Positions 36,059 through 46,048 of a stretch of DNA of 64,000 nt are shown here, piece after piece; the stretch's first letter is position 1; every line of letters begins with the position of its first letter. The stretch is from Tectiglobus diatomicola (GTDB lineage: Bacteria; Pseudomonadota; Alphaproteobacteria; Rhizobiales; Hyphomicrobiaceae): assembly GCA_039583345.1 (NCBI GenBank), contig JAZDSJ010000001.1, positions 1 through 64,000 of the forward strand, read 5' to 3'. Position numbers and translations under genes: made by a program. The notes beneath the pieces were generated by a model, which saw nothing but the letters and a program-made list of their open reading frames with translations, had not been told where the DNA came from and did not search any database.

Positions 36059-36157
36059 TGTGCGGGACCCTATTTCAGAATTCGGACATCAGAGTGCAAC
36101 ATATATGCTTATACTTTTGCGCTAATTTCTACATCGCGTTTAACTGAGGATCTTCAC

Positions 36158-37699
36158 GTGGGACCAAAGCGTCAACAATCTGTTGAAATTACACCATCCT
36201 TAGAACGATTTTCTAGAATTTATAATACTGGGAAGCCACAGTTAGTCAGCACACGGCTAGTAGCAGACCTAGAAACACCAGTATCTGCCTACTTAAAACT
36301 TTCAGTACGGCAACCTATGTCCTTTCTCTTAGAATCTGTTGAAGGAGGAACCGCTCGTGGACGATACTCGATAATTGGATTGGCACCTGATATTATTTGG
36401 AGAGCTAACGGGAATGTTGCGGAAATCAACCGTCAGCCAGACCTTGGAATTAGTGCATTCAAACCTGAATATCAAGATACATTAACTTCCTTGCGTAGTT
36501 TATTTAAAGAATCAAGTATAGAGATACCAGAAAATCTACCACCTATGGCAGCTGGTATCTTCGGTTATATGGGCTATGATACGGTTCAACTTATTGAAAA
36601 TCTACCCAATGAAAGTCTCGATGTACTTGGCGTGCCTGATTCACTTCTTATACGACCAACCGTAATGGTGATCTTCGATTCTTTGACAGACGAACTTATA
36701 ATAGTAACTCCAGTACGTCCGAAAGAGAAAAACATAGCTGAGAAAGCTTACGAAGACTCTAGGCTCAGACTAAATGCTGCTGTAGATGCTCTGGAAATAC
36801 CACTTGACATTGCATCAAACATAAGGACTAGGCCAGTTAGTTCTAGCAAAAAAGAACCAGTATCTAACATCAAGTCAGAAGATTATATGGCCATGGTAGA
36901 TAAAGCGAAAAGCTATATTCGTGCTGGTGATATCTTCCAAGTTGTTTTATCTCAGCGTTTCTCTATGCCATTCGATCTGCCGCCGTTTGCATTATATCGT
37001 GCATTGCGCCGTACAAATCCTTCGCCCTTTCTCTTTTTTCTTGATTTTAAGCACTTTTCACTGGTGGGATCGAGCCCTGAAATTCTAGTTCGTGCTCGCG
37101 ATGGTAATATCACAATTCGTCCAATTGCCGGCACGGCCAAGCGCGGAGTTAACAGGCGTGATGATCAAATTATGGCTGAGCAGCTTCTTTCTGATCCCAA
37201 AGAACGGGCTGAGCACTTGATGCTTCTTGATCTCGGCCGCAATGATGTTGGTCGAATATCTGAAATCGGAAGTGTTCGCGTGACTGATCAATTTGTTATA
37301 GAACGTTACAGCCATGTGATGCATATCGTTTCAAATGTAATAGGAACTCTCGATAAAAAGTATGACGTTATAGATGCTTTGATGGCTGGCTTTCCTGCCG
37401 GAACAGTCACGGGGGCACCAAAAGTGCGAGCGATGGAAATTATCCAGGAGTTAGAACAAGATAAGCGCGGACCATATGCCGGATGCGTTGGTTATTTTTC
37501 AGCCGATGGCGATATGGATACATGCATTGTTTTACGAACTGCAATAGTAAAAGATGGGATCATGCATGTGCAAGCAGGAGCAGGCCTGGTTCATGATTCG
37601 GTTCCGGAAAATGAACAGCAAGAATGTATTAGCAAAGCTAAAGCTTTAATGCGAGCCGCGGAAGAGGCAGTCATATTTTCCGACACAAAATTAAATTGA
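36158..37699 (+). CDS. trpE: Anthranilate synthase component I
   Basis: Converts chorismate to anthranilate with TrpG-supplied ammonia. The tryptophan-feedback motif LLES is present (SFLLESVEGGTARGRYSI). The catalytic chorismate-binding core is intact: QVVLSQRFSMPFDLPPFALY, IRPIAGTAKRG, LMLLDLGRNDVGRI and AGFPAGTVTGAPKVRAMEII. 513 residues. GTG start with GAGGAT 7-8 nt upstream. trpG follows after 89 bases. Confidence 0.96.
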   Translation: MGPKRQQSVEITPSLERFSRIYNTGKPQLVSTRLVADLETPVSAYLKLSVRQPMSFLLESVEGGTARGRYSIIGLAPDIIWRANGNVAEINRQPDLGISAFKPEYQDTLTSLRSLFKESSIEIPENLPPMAAGIFGYMGYDTVQLIENLPNESLDVLGVPDSLLIRPTVMVIFDSLTDELIIVTPVRPKEKNIAEKAYEDSRLRLNAAVDALEIPLDIASNIRTRPVSSSKKEPVSNIKSEDYMAMVDKAKSYIRAGDIFQVVLSQRFSMPFDLPPFALYRALRRTNPSPFLFFLDFKHFSLVGSSPEILVRARDGNITIRPIAGTAKRGVNRRDDQIMAEQLLSDPKERAEHLMLLDLGRNDVGRISEIGSVRVTDQFVIERYSHVMHIVSNVIGTLDKKYDVIDALMAGFPAGTVTGAPKVRAMEIIQELEQDKRGPYAGCVGYFSADGDMDTCIVLRTAIVKDGIMHVQAGAGLVHDSVPENEQQECISKAKALMRAAEEAVIFSDTKLN

Positions 37700-37788
37700 C
37701 CACACCCTTAAAAGATATCCTAAATTTCGAGTGTTAAATTTTAAACAGAGTAAAATTCAACTTATTTTAAAAAGTGGATTTACCCCTT

Positions 37789-38391
37789 ATGTTACTACTA
37801 ATTGATAATTATGACAGCTTTACTTATAATCTAGCTCATATTTTTGGAAAACTTGGAGCTCATTGTGACGTGATACGTAATGATAAGATGACAGCAGAGG
37901 AAATTTTATTAAATCAACCTAAAGGCATAGTACTTTCTCCTGGTCCATGCACCCCTAACAAAGCAGGCATCTGTCTAGAACTTATAAAAAAAGTCGGAGA
38001 CTCCACACCAATCTTAGGTGTATGTTTAGGACACCAAGCTATTGGACAAGCCTATGGTGGAAAGATTAAACGTAGTACGCCTATGCACGGGAAAATTTCT
38101 AAGATAAAAACTACAAGACAAGGCATTTTTGATGGTTTGCCTAGCAGGTTTTCTGTCACTCGCTATCACTCATTGTCTATTGATAAGCAAACTCTACCAA
38201 GCGATCTAGAAACAACAGCTGAGACAGTTGATGGAGTGCTAATGGGAATACAACATAAAATTTATCCAGCTCATGGTGTGCAGTTCCACCCTGAAAGTAT
38301 TGCTTCTGAATACGGCTACGAACTTCTGTCCAATTTTTTGAAACTCACTGGGATAAAATCCAGAATCAGGAAGTCAAAATCCGCGTTCTAA
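37789..38391 (+). CDS. trpG: Anthranilate synthase component II (glutamine amidotransferase)
   Basis: Class I glutaminase partner of TrpE; the same subunit can serve p-aminobenzoate synthesis. Start MLLLIDNYDSFTYNLA, nucleophile C79 in LGVCLGHQAIGQAYGG, and His-Glu in VQFHPESIASEYG. ATG 37789 is preferred over GTG 37774 by family alignment. About 200 residues. trpD, which normally follows, is absent; 790 noncoding bases and rne come next. Confidence 0.95.
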   Translation: MLLLIDNYDSFTYNLAHIFGKLGAHCDVIRNDKMTAEEILLNQPKGIVLSPGPCTPNKAGICLELIKKVGDSTPILGVCLGHQAIGQAYGGKIKRSTPMHGKISKIKTTRQGIFDGLPSRFSVTRYHSLSIDKQTLPSDLETTAETVDGVLMGIQHKIYPAHGVQFHPESIASEYGYELLSNFLKLTGIKSRIRKSKSAF

Positions 38392-38487
38392 ACCATATTT
38401 ATAAGAGGTCTCGAGTTCGAAGAACAAAGCAATGAGATTAGTCTAGATGTAAATTAAAATTTAGACGTTTTTTACTTTATAAAATTT

Positions 38488-38526
38488 CTTCATGAATACA
38501 TGAAGATTCACGATTGTATATCGTGT
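38488..38526 (+). terminator. Two adjacent hairpins after trpG
   Basis: CTTCATG-AATA-CATGAAG, then CACGAT-TGTAT-ATCGTG, three bases apart and about 100 bases past trpG. There is a T at 38487-38488 but no T-run after the second stem. Possible terminator, weakly supported. Confidence 0.35.
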
Positions 38527-38929
38527 TTATGTCAAGTATTATAAGCTATCATAATCCTAAAAATAGGGCTATTAGAATATATATAGATTGAAATAATCCT
38601 TATTAGTAATTAGGAGTGGAATAAAGTATAAATTTAATAAAAATTAAGAATAGCCGTAAAAGATTTAATTATTTTAAATTCACGTGTTTAGTGCTTTACT
38701 ACTTACATACGTGCATACTCTAATAGCAGTATACGTGTTTAGTACGATTGCGGTATTCCACGGTTCAAATCCGCAGACTTTTTATTAGCTTTGTGCGGAA
38801 AGCTTAAAATATAGTTCATACGGCAAAACATGGTAGACTTTAAATCATGTGCATCTGCCTTAATTATGAATTTGACTTGGTATTCAATCCAGACGATAGC
38901 CTTATATAGAAACTAAAAACCGAAAGAGA

Positions 38930-39182
38930 AAACACTGTTTATAACGGGTTTAAATGGCACATCTTACAAAGCTTACTGGCTCGCCTGGGTGCATTTTGCA
39001 GTGAGCTCTCTAATGCAGTTTCTTGCCGTCCTGAGCTACATACGAGTTGGATATGGGCCCCCTTACAAGATAAACAGATATGAACAACCCATTAAAAGCG
39101 CGCGACAGTTTTCTGCCTTCCGAACTGATGGCAGTCAGTTTGAAGGCACCCAATCAACGCAGCGCATCAAGGAACGTTGGCT
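38930..39182 (+). promoter_or_regulatory. Candidate rne 5' leader
   Basis: About 250 bases directly before rne with a composition unlike nearby intergenic DNA (for example GGCTCGCCTGGG, GATATGGGCCCCC). RNase E genes of other Proteobacteria carry long leaders through which the enzyme trims its own mRNA; the same may hold here. The ribosome binding site is AAGGA, 8 nt before ATG 39183. A 90-codon frame crossing this region into rne is probably spurious. Confidence 0.45.
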
Positions 39183-42100
39183 ATGGCCGAAAACAAGATG
39201 CTTATCGACGCTACTCATCCTGAAGAAACGAGAGTGGTGGTCCTTCGAGGTGATCGTGTAGAAGAGTTTGATTACGAATCTGCTGCTAAAAAACTTTTAA
39301 GAGGGAACATTTTTCTAGCGAAAATAACTCGCGTAGAGCCTTCACTACAGGCAACATTTGTCGAATATGGTGGGAATCGCCATGGATTTTTAGCATTCAA
39401 CGAAATTCATCCAGATTATTATCAGATACCACATTCCGATCGACAGTTTTTGTTAGAACAACAAATGGCTAATAACTGTTTCGATGTAGATGATGAGTAT
39501 CTAGACGATGGTGAGTATATATGCAAAGAAAATTCAGAAGTCTGCTCTCACAAATACACACAAGAACACTGCGTTGAAAATATCAGCGATTCTCAAATTA
39601 ATAATGATAAAATAGACATTTCTAATTACACCAGTTTAAATCCGGAGGATAGTGATGTTAAAACGTTAAATACAATAAGTTCAGTAGGTGGTTATGACCA
39701 AGATTGTGATATAACCTCAAAAGAACAGGAGACATTAGGATTAGATGCGCCTAAAGTTGAAAATCTCCCTCGCCATTCAGAATCATTAATTCTAGATACT
39801 CCTTCAGAAAGTGTTTCTGCTGAGTGTAAAAAAAACACAACAACTTCAGTAGAGAAAATTGCTCAATCGGTTCAAAATATACCTTTGGCTGTAGTCAGTG
39901 ACGGTGAGCGTAAATTAGATTCTAGTGCAATAGGGTCTAAAGATTCCGCTGATTTGAATGTTTGTAGCTCAAATGATTCTAAATCTCACCACACAATCTC
40001 AGCTTCCGTATCTTCTTGCAAGCATGTTGTAGGTGGATTCACAGATGTTTCCTCCGATAGTTTAGTTTGTTTAGACGGCCCTAAAAAAACAGAACAAGGA
40101 TCTACCTCCTTAGTTTCAGATAAGGTGTATAGCACACCTTGCAATTCGACTGTAAACACTTTATCAACTTTTGAAAGCAATAAGAAGTCAGTTGTAGATT
40201 CAGCTGTAGATGAGGTCGACAAACCTACCAGCGTAGATGTTAGAAAAGTTCATGATGTACAAGCTGCTTCTCAAGGCAGTGTGATACATTGCAATGAACG
40301 AAACGTTGAAACTTCAGGTTCTGAAGACACGGTTGATGAAACCAGTGATAATAATGGAACTTGTGAAGAGTTATCTTTATGTCGACAGTCGCGGGCACAA
40401 TCTTATAAAATTCAAGAGGTCATAAAGCGTCGCCAGGTCGTTTTAGTTCAGGTTGTCAAAGAAGAACGTGGTAACAAAGGGGCGGCCTTAACAACATTCT
40501 TGTCGCTTGCCGGGCGCTACACCGTTCTCATGCCTAACACAGCTCGGGGGGGCGGTATTTCACGAAAAATTACAAGCCTACAAGATCGTAAAAGACTGAA
40601 GTCTATTGTACATGAGTTAGATGTCCCTCAAGGAATGGGTCTTATTATTAGAACCGCTGGTGCCTCACGCACGAAGCAAGAAATAAGAAGGGACTTTGAA
40701 CATCTCTTACGACTATGGGAGAATGTTCGAGACCTTACTTTACAATCAACAGCGCCATCTCTTGTGTATGAAGAAGGTAATTTAATAAAAAGATCAATAC
40801 GCGATCTGTATTCAAAAGAGATAGATGAGGTATGGGTTGCAGGTGACGATGCATATAAAGAAGCAAAAAACTTTATGCGTATGCTTATGCCTAGTCATTC
40901 GAAGAATATAGTGAAATATGATGATAAGACTCCACTATTTGCAAAACACAGGATTGAACCACAACTTGATGAAATGTTTAGTCCGTTGGTTCAGCTTAAA
41001 TCTGGGGGCTATCTCGTCATAAATCAGACCGAGGCTCTCGTTGCTGTTGATGTGAACTCTGGTAAAGCAACTAAGAAATTTTCTATTGAGGAAACAGCTT
41101 TAAATACAAATTTAGAAGCTTCTGAAGAACTTGCCAGGCAATTAAAACTTCGTGACCTTGCCGGCCTAGTTGTTATTGATTTCATTGACATGGAGGAGAA
41201 GTGTAATAATCGTGCTGTTGAACGGAAGTTTAAAGAGTGCCTACGGTATGATCGCGCCAGAATTCAAGTTGGTAGGATAAGCCACTTTGGGCTACTTGAA
41301 ATGTCAAGACAGAGACTTCGAACGGGCGTGTTAGAAGGTTCAACAATGCAATGCAAATGCTGTTCAGGTACTGGGATAATAAGATCTACCGAATCTGTTG
41401 CACTTGCTGTACTGCGCTCGCTCGAAGACCATCTAATGGGTGCTAAACCCCATAGATCTCCTATCGTTTACTGTGAAGATAATGTTGCAATGTATTTACT
41501 TAACAATAAACGCAATTTCGTAGTGGATATGGAGACTCGCTACAACGTAACTATACACATTGAATCTAGCAAAGAACAAAAAGGATCAGATTATTTAATT
41601 GAAAATATGAACGGTATAGATTATATGTCTCCAAAGGCGCGCCGGGCCGAGCGACTTGCACTAAACGTGGATTCCAAGTTAATTGATATAGACGTGGAAG
41701 AGGAGAAATCTCGTGAGGTGATTAGCGATGATAGTGAGAGGCGCAATCGGCGGAAGAGACGGCGACGTGGTAAACGCATCGAGGGTGAAATTTCCACAGA
41801 TGATGATGGGGAGATTTTAAGTCAGGCTAACCTTAATCAGATTGACCCAACTAAGGTTAGTGCTTATGTCTCTGACAAGCTCTCTGAAAGATCAGATGAA
41901 AATTCAAGCCGACGGCGTCGTGGCAGACGAGGGGGGCGACGAAATCGGTTAGAGCGTTCGAATTCAAATAGTGTTTCTTATAAAGAAACTCAACAGGCGG
42001 ATTTTTCTCAAACTGAAACACCTATAGATTCGTTTGATGATGATTCACTTTCAGAAATTAACGCAGCACCGTTATCTGAAAAAAGTGAAAAATCTCTTCC

Positions 42101-42572
42101 AACTATTAAAAATTCTAAAGGTACTAATACACAAGAGGCTCATTCTATAGACGATTCTCGTGTTCCTCAGAAATTGTATGCTTCGCAAGATATGCTGAGA
42201 ATTAAAAGTAGTTCACAGCGCAATATTGAGCAAGACACACCTGTACGAAAAAAAGAATTTAAAAACCTAGAATCAGAAAGCGAAAAAGTAACCTTTTCCG
42301 ACACTCTTAGTACTCTTCAAGAAGACAGAAACATTAGCTCGGACTGTAATATAGCTACTACTTATACTGATATAAATGAGGCTTACATAGATAATTCTGG
42401 AAATCAGCAAGAAGTAGAAAAGTCATCACGCGCTCATCGTGGTGAGCCAATTTCAACACCACCTGTTTTAGAGCGCATTGTAATCAAGCCACAGCAGAAT
42501 GCTTTGAAGGATTTGCCACAAAAAAAACCGGTTCGAAAAGGATGGTGGCAACAACGTTTTGGAAGCTCTTAA
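39183..42572 (+). CDS. rne: Ribonuclease E
   Basis: Endonuclease that starts mRNA decay and matures rRNA and tRNA. About 1,130 residues. The S1 domain is split: KMLIDATHPEETRVVV to about residue 95, an acidic, Ser/Asp-rich insertion of about 300 residues, then RRQVVLVQVVKEERGNKGAA. The DNase-I-like domain has both catalytic aspartates (ALVAVDVNSGKATKK, GLVVIDFIDM), and the Zn-link is MQCKCCSGTG. The C-terminal scaffold is disordered, with arginine-rich patches (RRNRRKRRRRGKR; SRRRRGRRGGRRNR), ending KPVRKGWWQQRF. ATG 39183 has AAGGA 8 nt upstream. A terminator follows. Confidence 0.96.
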   Translation: MAENKMLIDATHPEETRVVVLRGDRVEEFDYESAAKKLLRGNIFLAKITRVEPSLQATFVEYGGNRHGFLAFNEIHPDYYQIPHSDRQFLLEQQMANNCFDVDDEYLDDGEYICKENSEVCSHKYTQEHCVENISDSQINNDKIDISNYTSLNPEDSDVKTLNTISSVGGYDQDCDITSKEQETLGLDAPKVENLPRHSESLILDTPSESVSAECKKNTTTSVEKIAQSVQNIPLAVVSDGERKLDSSAIGSKDSADLNVCSSNDSKSHHTISASVSSCKHVVGGFTDVSSDSLVCLDGPKKTEQGSTSLVSDKVYSTPCNSTVNTLSTFESNKKSVVDSAVDEVDKPTSVDVRKVHDVQAASQGSVIHCNERNVETSGSEDTVDETSDNNGTCEELSLCRQSRAQSYKIQEVIKRRQVVLVQVVKEERGNKGAALTTFLSLAGRYTVLMPNTARGGGISRKITSLQDRKRLKSIVHELDVPQGMGLIIRTAGASRTKQEIRRDFEHLLRLWENVRDLTLQSTAPSLVYEEGNLIKRSIRDLYSKEIDEVWVAGDDAYKEAKNFMRMLMPSHSKNIVKYDDKTPLFAKHRIEPQLDEMFSPLVQLKSGGYLVINQTEALVAVDVNSGKATKKFSIEETALNTNLEASEELARQLKLRDLAGLVVIDFIDMEEKCNNRAVERKFKECLRYDRARIQVGRISHFGLLEMSRQRLRTGVLEGSTMQCKCCSGTGIIRSTESVALAVLRSLEDHLMGAKPHRSPIVYCEDNVAMYLLNNKRNFVVDMETRYNVTIHIESSKEQKGSDYLIENMNGIDYMSPKARRAERLALNVDSKLIDIDVEEEKSREVISDDSERRNRRKRRRRGKRIEGEISTDDDGEILSQANLNQIDPTKVSAYVSDKLSERSDENSSRRRRGRRGGRRNRLERSNSNSVSYKETQQADFSQTETPIDSFDDDSLSEINAAPLSEKSEKSLPTIKNSKGTNTQEAHSIDDSRVPQKLYASQDMLRIKSSSQRNIEQDTPVRKKEFKNLESESEKVTFSDTLSTLQEDRNISSDCNIATTYTDINEAYIDNSGNQQEVEKSSRAHRGEPISTPPVLERIVIKPQQNALKDLPQKKPVRKGWWQQRFGSS

Positions 42573-42583
42573 AGCTTTTTTAC

Positions 42584-42625
42584 AGCGGCCTGCTTCTATA
42601 ATAGGATTCAGGTCGCTTTTATTTA
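42584..42625 (+). terminator. Intrinsic terminator of rne
   Basis: AGCGGCCTG and CAGGTCGCT pair over nine bases (one G-U), with a 16-base loop, then TTTTATTT. It begins 11 bases after the rne stop codon. A textbook intrinsic terminator. Confidence 0.85.
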
Positions 42626-43341
42626 TGAATGCTCTCATTACAGGAGAAAGTTCTAGTTTTTATTTACAAAAAGAGACGCGCAGCTGGGCTCTTTAGTAAT
42701 TAACCAAAGATTATGCGGTTTAAAATACTTAATGGTTACCCTTATGAAAGATCATATCATTTGTCAAAAATTTATGCCGACTACATCAAATGTGAAGTAA
42801 CAGAAGATTTTAATTTTGAAAATCAACTGGAATATCTCTTTTCCGGTTAGTAGCTAGGACTTTTAGTTTGTTATAAACACTTCATAAATTTCAGAATTTT
42901 CAATTCTGCAACAAAGAAATTAAAAGTATTGTGACTTGAGGACATGTATGTAATGTCTTTATAGACATACACAAAAAACTTTAAATCCCACTCAGAATGG
43001 AGAATGAGTTTAGCCGCAGTTGTAACATCGAAAACGTAGTTTTTCTCTATCGGGAACACTATTGTAAGATAACACTAAAGATTATAATTTGCCTTAGTAA
43101 CTAAACAGCATGTTGCTCAAAAGAGCTGTACATTTCTGTAGTTATTAGATCCATATTTAAATAAAAAAACCTAAATCAAGTTTTCAGTCCAATCAATAGA
43201 ACAAGAGAAATACTATTGTACATTATGCATAATTCATGTGAAACTTTTTTCATACTATCGTCGGCTTCGTCGCTTATGTCGACCTAAAAAACAGTATACC
43301 GTTTAAACAATTAGCAACCTTGCGATCGCTAGAAAACTAAT
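42626..43341. other. Noncoding tract between rne and the M48 protease gene
   Basis: AT-rich, with stops in all frames; a 62-codon minus frame (42871-43059) has no support. Nothing recognisable. Confidence 0.4.
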
Positions 43342-44760
43342 ATGCGACAGGGGCAATATATGTTTTGTGTTTTGCAACAGAAATTTAGAATGGCTAACCA
43401 AAACAAGAATTATTTGCACCATATTTTTATGTTGGTTGCACTAACTACTACGGTGATATTAGCTGGAAATACGAGGATAGTAAATGCTCGTGGATTACCC
43501 CTAATCAGAGATACTGAAATAGAACTTCTACTCAACGAGTACGCTCAGCCAATTTTTAAGGCAGCTGGCCTGGGTGGGAGTCGAATTGCAATAAAAATAG
43601 TAAACAGTCGTGTTTTTAATGCATTCGTAGTAGATGGGAGAAATGTATTTATCAATACAGGTACTCTAATGCAAAGCGATACACCAAATCAAATTGTAGG
43701 TGTTATCGCCCACGAGGCTGGACATATTGCAGGTGGTGATTTAGCCGCACTAAGAGCTCGCATTAAAAGAGACCGAACCAAACTTATTTTACTACGAATT
43801 CTAGGTGTTGGTGCAGCAATTGCCTCAGGTGACGGGCGTGCAGTAACTGCAGGTGATAGTTTAGTGATGCATTCACTACTCGCAGAGCGACGTGTTCAAG
43901 AGGCCTCTGCCGATCAACGAGCACTAATATACCTTTCTCAAACTAAACAATCAGGACTAGGAATGCTGGAAACTTTCCAGCGTTTTCAAAGGCAAGAATA
44001 TATCTCTGATCGGCAAAAAGATCCTTTCGTTCGCAGCCATCCTGTGGCAACTGAACGCCTAGCTCTGTTGCGCAATAGAATTCGCCAGAGTCCATACTAT
44101 GACAAACGCGATAGTCCGAGTATGCAGTTGCGCCATGATATGATGCGTGCCAAGCTTTATGGTTATCTAGAACAACCTTCCATAGTTTTCAATCGATATC
44201 CAAAACAAAATAATACAGTACCCGCGAAATATGCTCGTGCCATTGCAACTTTTTTTCAAGGTGGTGACAAAGGGCTACTAAATGCACTTTCTGCCGTTGA
44301 TGAGCTTATTAAAAGCAAGCCCAAGTATCCTTATTTCTACGAATTAAAAGCTGATTTTCTACAACGCTCTGGCCAACCTTCTAAAGCTGCACGGTATTTG
44401 CGGAAGGCTATACGACTGGATCCGAATTCAACTTTATTGAAAGTACGTCTTGGTAGTGTGCTTTTAGAAAGTGCTGGAAAAGCAGCGGCAGATGAAGTCA
44501 TAGTACTAGTCAGTAACGCTATTCAGACCGATGCAAAATATGAGAATGAACAGCCAAAATCTTATAGGGTTCTTGGAAAAGCTTATTACATAAAAGGCAA
44601 TTTCCCTCGCTCTTATGCCGCTACAGCAGAAGCGTATTTTTTAGAAGGCAACTTTAAACAAGCCCGTATTTTCGCCCAACGCGCAAAACCTGGAATAAAA
44701 AAGGGCTCTCCAATTTGGTGGCGCATGGATGAAATCGAACAGTTCACTTCGAGATCTTAA
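43342..44760 (+). CDS. M48-family periplasmic metalloprotease with TPR repeats (BepA-like)
   Basis: Resembles BepA/YfgC, which degrades or helps fold outer-membrane proteins. The zinc site is HEAGH at 124-128 (GVIAHEAGHIAGGDL), and the third ligand is E187 (RVQEASADQRA). RSHPVATERLALLRNRI closes the protease domain. The C-terminal half holds TPR-like helices (GQPSKAARYLRKAIRLDPNS). A signal segment is visible (FMLVALTTTVILAGN). The start may be 43342 or the later ATG 43390 (MANQNKN). It precedes a DsbA-like gene as in other Alphaproteobacteria. Confidence 0.9.
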   Translation: MRQGQYMFCVLQQKFRMANQNKNYLHHIFMLVALTTTVILAGNTRIVNARGLPLIRDTEIELLLNEYAQPIFKAAGLGGSRIAIKIVNSRVFNAFVVDGRNVFINTGTLMQSDTPNQIVGVIAHEAGHIAGGDLAALRARIKRDRTKLILLRILGVGAAIASGDGRAVTAGDSLVMHSLLAERRVQEASADQRALIYLSQTKQSGLGMLETFQRFQRQEYISDRQKDPFVRSHPVATERLALLRNRIRQSPYYDKRDSPSMQLRHDMMRAKLYGYLEQPSIVFNRYPKQNNTVPAKYARAIATFFQGGDKGLLNALSAVDELIKSKPKYPYFYELKADFLQRSGQPSKAARYLRKAIRLDPNSTLLKVRLGSVLLESAGKAAADEVIVLVSNAIQTDAKYENEQPKSYRVLGKAYYIKGNFPRSYAATAEAYFLEGNFKQARIFAQRAKPGIKKGSPIWWRMDEIEQFTSRS

Positions 44761-45017
44761 TGAAGTTCTTATAGAAAAGTTAATGCTTAGTTAAGTTAAT
44801 CACGCACATTCCTGCCTTAATCATTAGGTTTGGTTTTTGTGATACTTATAAGCATAACCTAAATAAATTTTCAAAGTGAGATAGCCTAATTATTTTAATT
44901 TTACGCTTAGTTGAATTTTATATTAGCGTAATACTTAATTACGAATTAAGGCTTTAAAGAACATTAAATCTAATCTAATACCACTAATGTTTTCACTTGT
45001 AATTGGAGTTATAGTCC

Positions 45018-45887
45018 ATGTTAAACTCAAAATTAATTAAAGGTGCATCATTTTCAATTCTGCTAGTTTTCATAATCGGCCTACTTATTCTATTAGGTTA
45101 TCAACAAGTAGTTGAAAAAAATACTAAGGTAAAGTCCACATTGGAAATTTCTCAGAATCAAATAAAAGAGCCTTCTCCTTCACATAACTTTAACTTGTCT
45201 GAAAAGGTTTTTTTTTCTGAAAGGCAAAAAGCAGAAATTGGTACTGTAGTTCGAAGTTATCTTTTAGAAAATCCAACAATAATACAAGAAGCCGCAGAAA
45301 AACTGGCTTTGCGGCGACAAGAAAATCTTGAAAAAAATCGTATAGTAACGATGAATAAGAATAAGAATGAAATTTTAAAATCACCTCTAGATTTCACATT
45401 AGGTGATAAAGACGCTGATGTTTTAATTGTAGAATATTTCGATTATAATTGTGGATGGTGCAAGCGAGCACTAAACGAAGTCACGAAGCTTGCTGAAACA
45501 GATTCTAAAGTGCGTATTATTATGAAGGAACTACCTATCTTTGGTAAACACTCAGAATTTGCCGCTCGTGCGGCTATGGCGTCTAAGGCTCAGGGTAAAT
45601 ATTGGGATTATCACCTTGCATTAATGAAAGAAGATCAAGTTCGACAAGATAATGTACTTAAGATAGCTAAGAATATCGGCATTGATATTAAAAAGCTCAA
45701 AGCTGAAATGGAAAATCCAAAGTACGCTGCAGCTATAAAACGAACACAACGCTTAGCAACGGAACTAGGTATTGAAGGCACACCTGGGTTCATCATTGAT
45801 AATAGAATCAATCCAGGTTTTCTAACCGCTAATCAGCTCATGTCTATAGTTTCTGAGATTCGGAAAACTGGCTGTAAGTTTTGTTGA
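45018..45887 (+). CDS. DsbA-family thiol-disulfide oxidoreductase
   Basis: Periplasmic thioredoxin-fold protein with a membrane anchor or signal (GASFSILLVFIIGLLILLG). The active site is C145-G-W-C148 (YFDYNCGWCKRA). The cis-proline loop is EGTPGFIIDNRI. The N-terminal region before the fold (FFSERQKAEIGTVVRSYLLE) matches Com1/ScsC-like members. 289 residues. GGAG lies before the ATG. Relatives have aroQ next, then accB; here accB follows after only 160 bases. Confidence 0.9.
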   Translation: MLNSKLIKGASFSILLVFIIGLLILLGYQQVVEKNTKVKSTLEISQNQIKEPSPSHNFNLSEKVFFSERQKAEIGTVVRSYLLENPTIIQEAAEKLALRRQENLEKNRIVTMNKNKNEILKSPLDFTLGDKDADVLIVEYFDYNCGWCKRALNEVTKLAETDSKVRIIMKELPIFGKHSEFAARAAMASKAQGKYWDYHLALMKEDQVRQDNVLKIAKNIGIDIKKLKAEMENPKYAAAIKRTQRLATELGIEGTPGFIIDNRINPGFLTANQLMSIVSEIRKTGCKFC

Positions 45888-46048
45888 ATTTAACCCTTAA
45901 GAAGGTCTAATATATTAATCTTTACTTTTGCACCTCTTTCCCTGCTTGATTAAACCTGATAAACAAATAAAAAGATATAAGACTTAAAGTGTGGATTAAT
46001 TCTGCGCTGGCGCGTTATACTGCAAGTGATACATGAAGGCTCGATTAT

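Larger units (their letters stand above)
38392..39182. other. Noncoding region and long leader of rne
   Basis: The left part is AT-rich and holds two adjacent hairpins at 38488-38507 and 38510-38526 that may end trpG transcription. Around 38748-38770 is a tRNA T-arm-like string (GGTTCAAATCC) without a supporting cloverleaf. From about 38930 to 39182 the sequence is clearly richer in GC than other noncoding DNA here, as expected of a retained structured 5' leader. No trpD fragment was found. Confidence 0.5.

Noticed and set aside
38690..38790. tRNA-like T-arm string (GGTTCAAATCC) before rne
   Set aside because: Only three of the five T-stem pairs form, and no acceptor, D or anticodon arms can be placed. 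At best a decayed tRNA; not called.
38989..39261. 90-codon open frame overlapping the rne start
   Set aside because: No family resemblance or binding site, and it runs into rne in another frame; better explained by the GC-richer rne leader.
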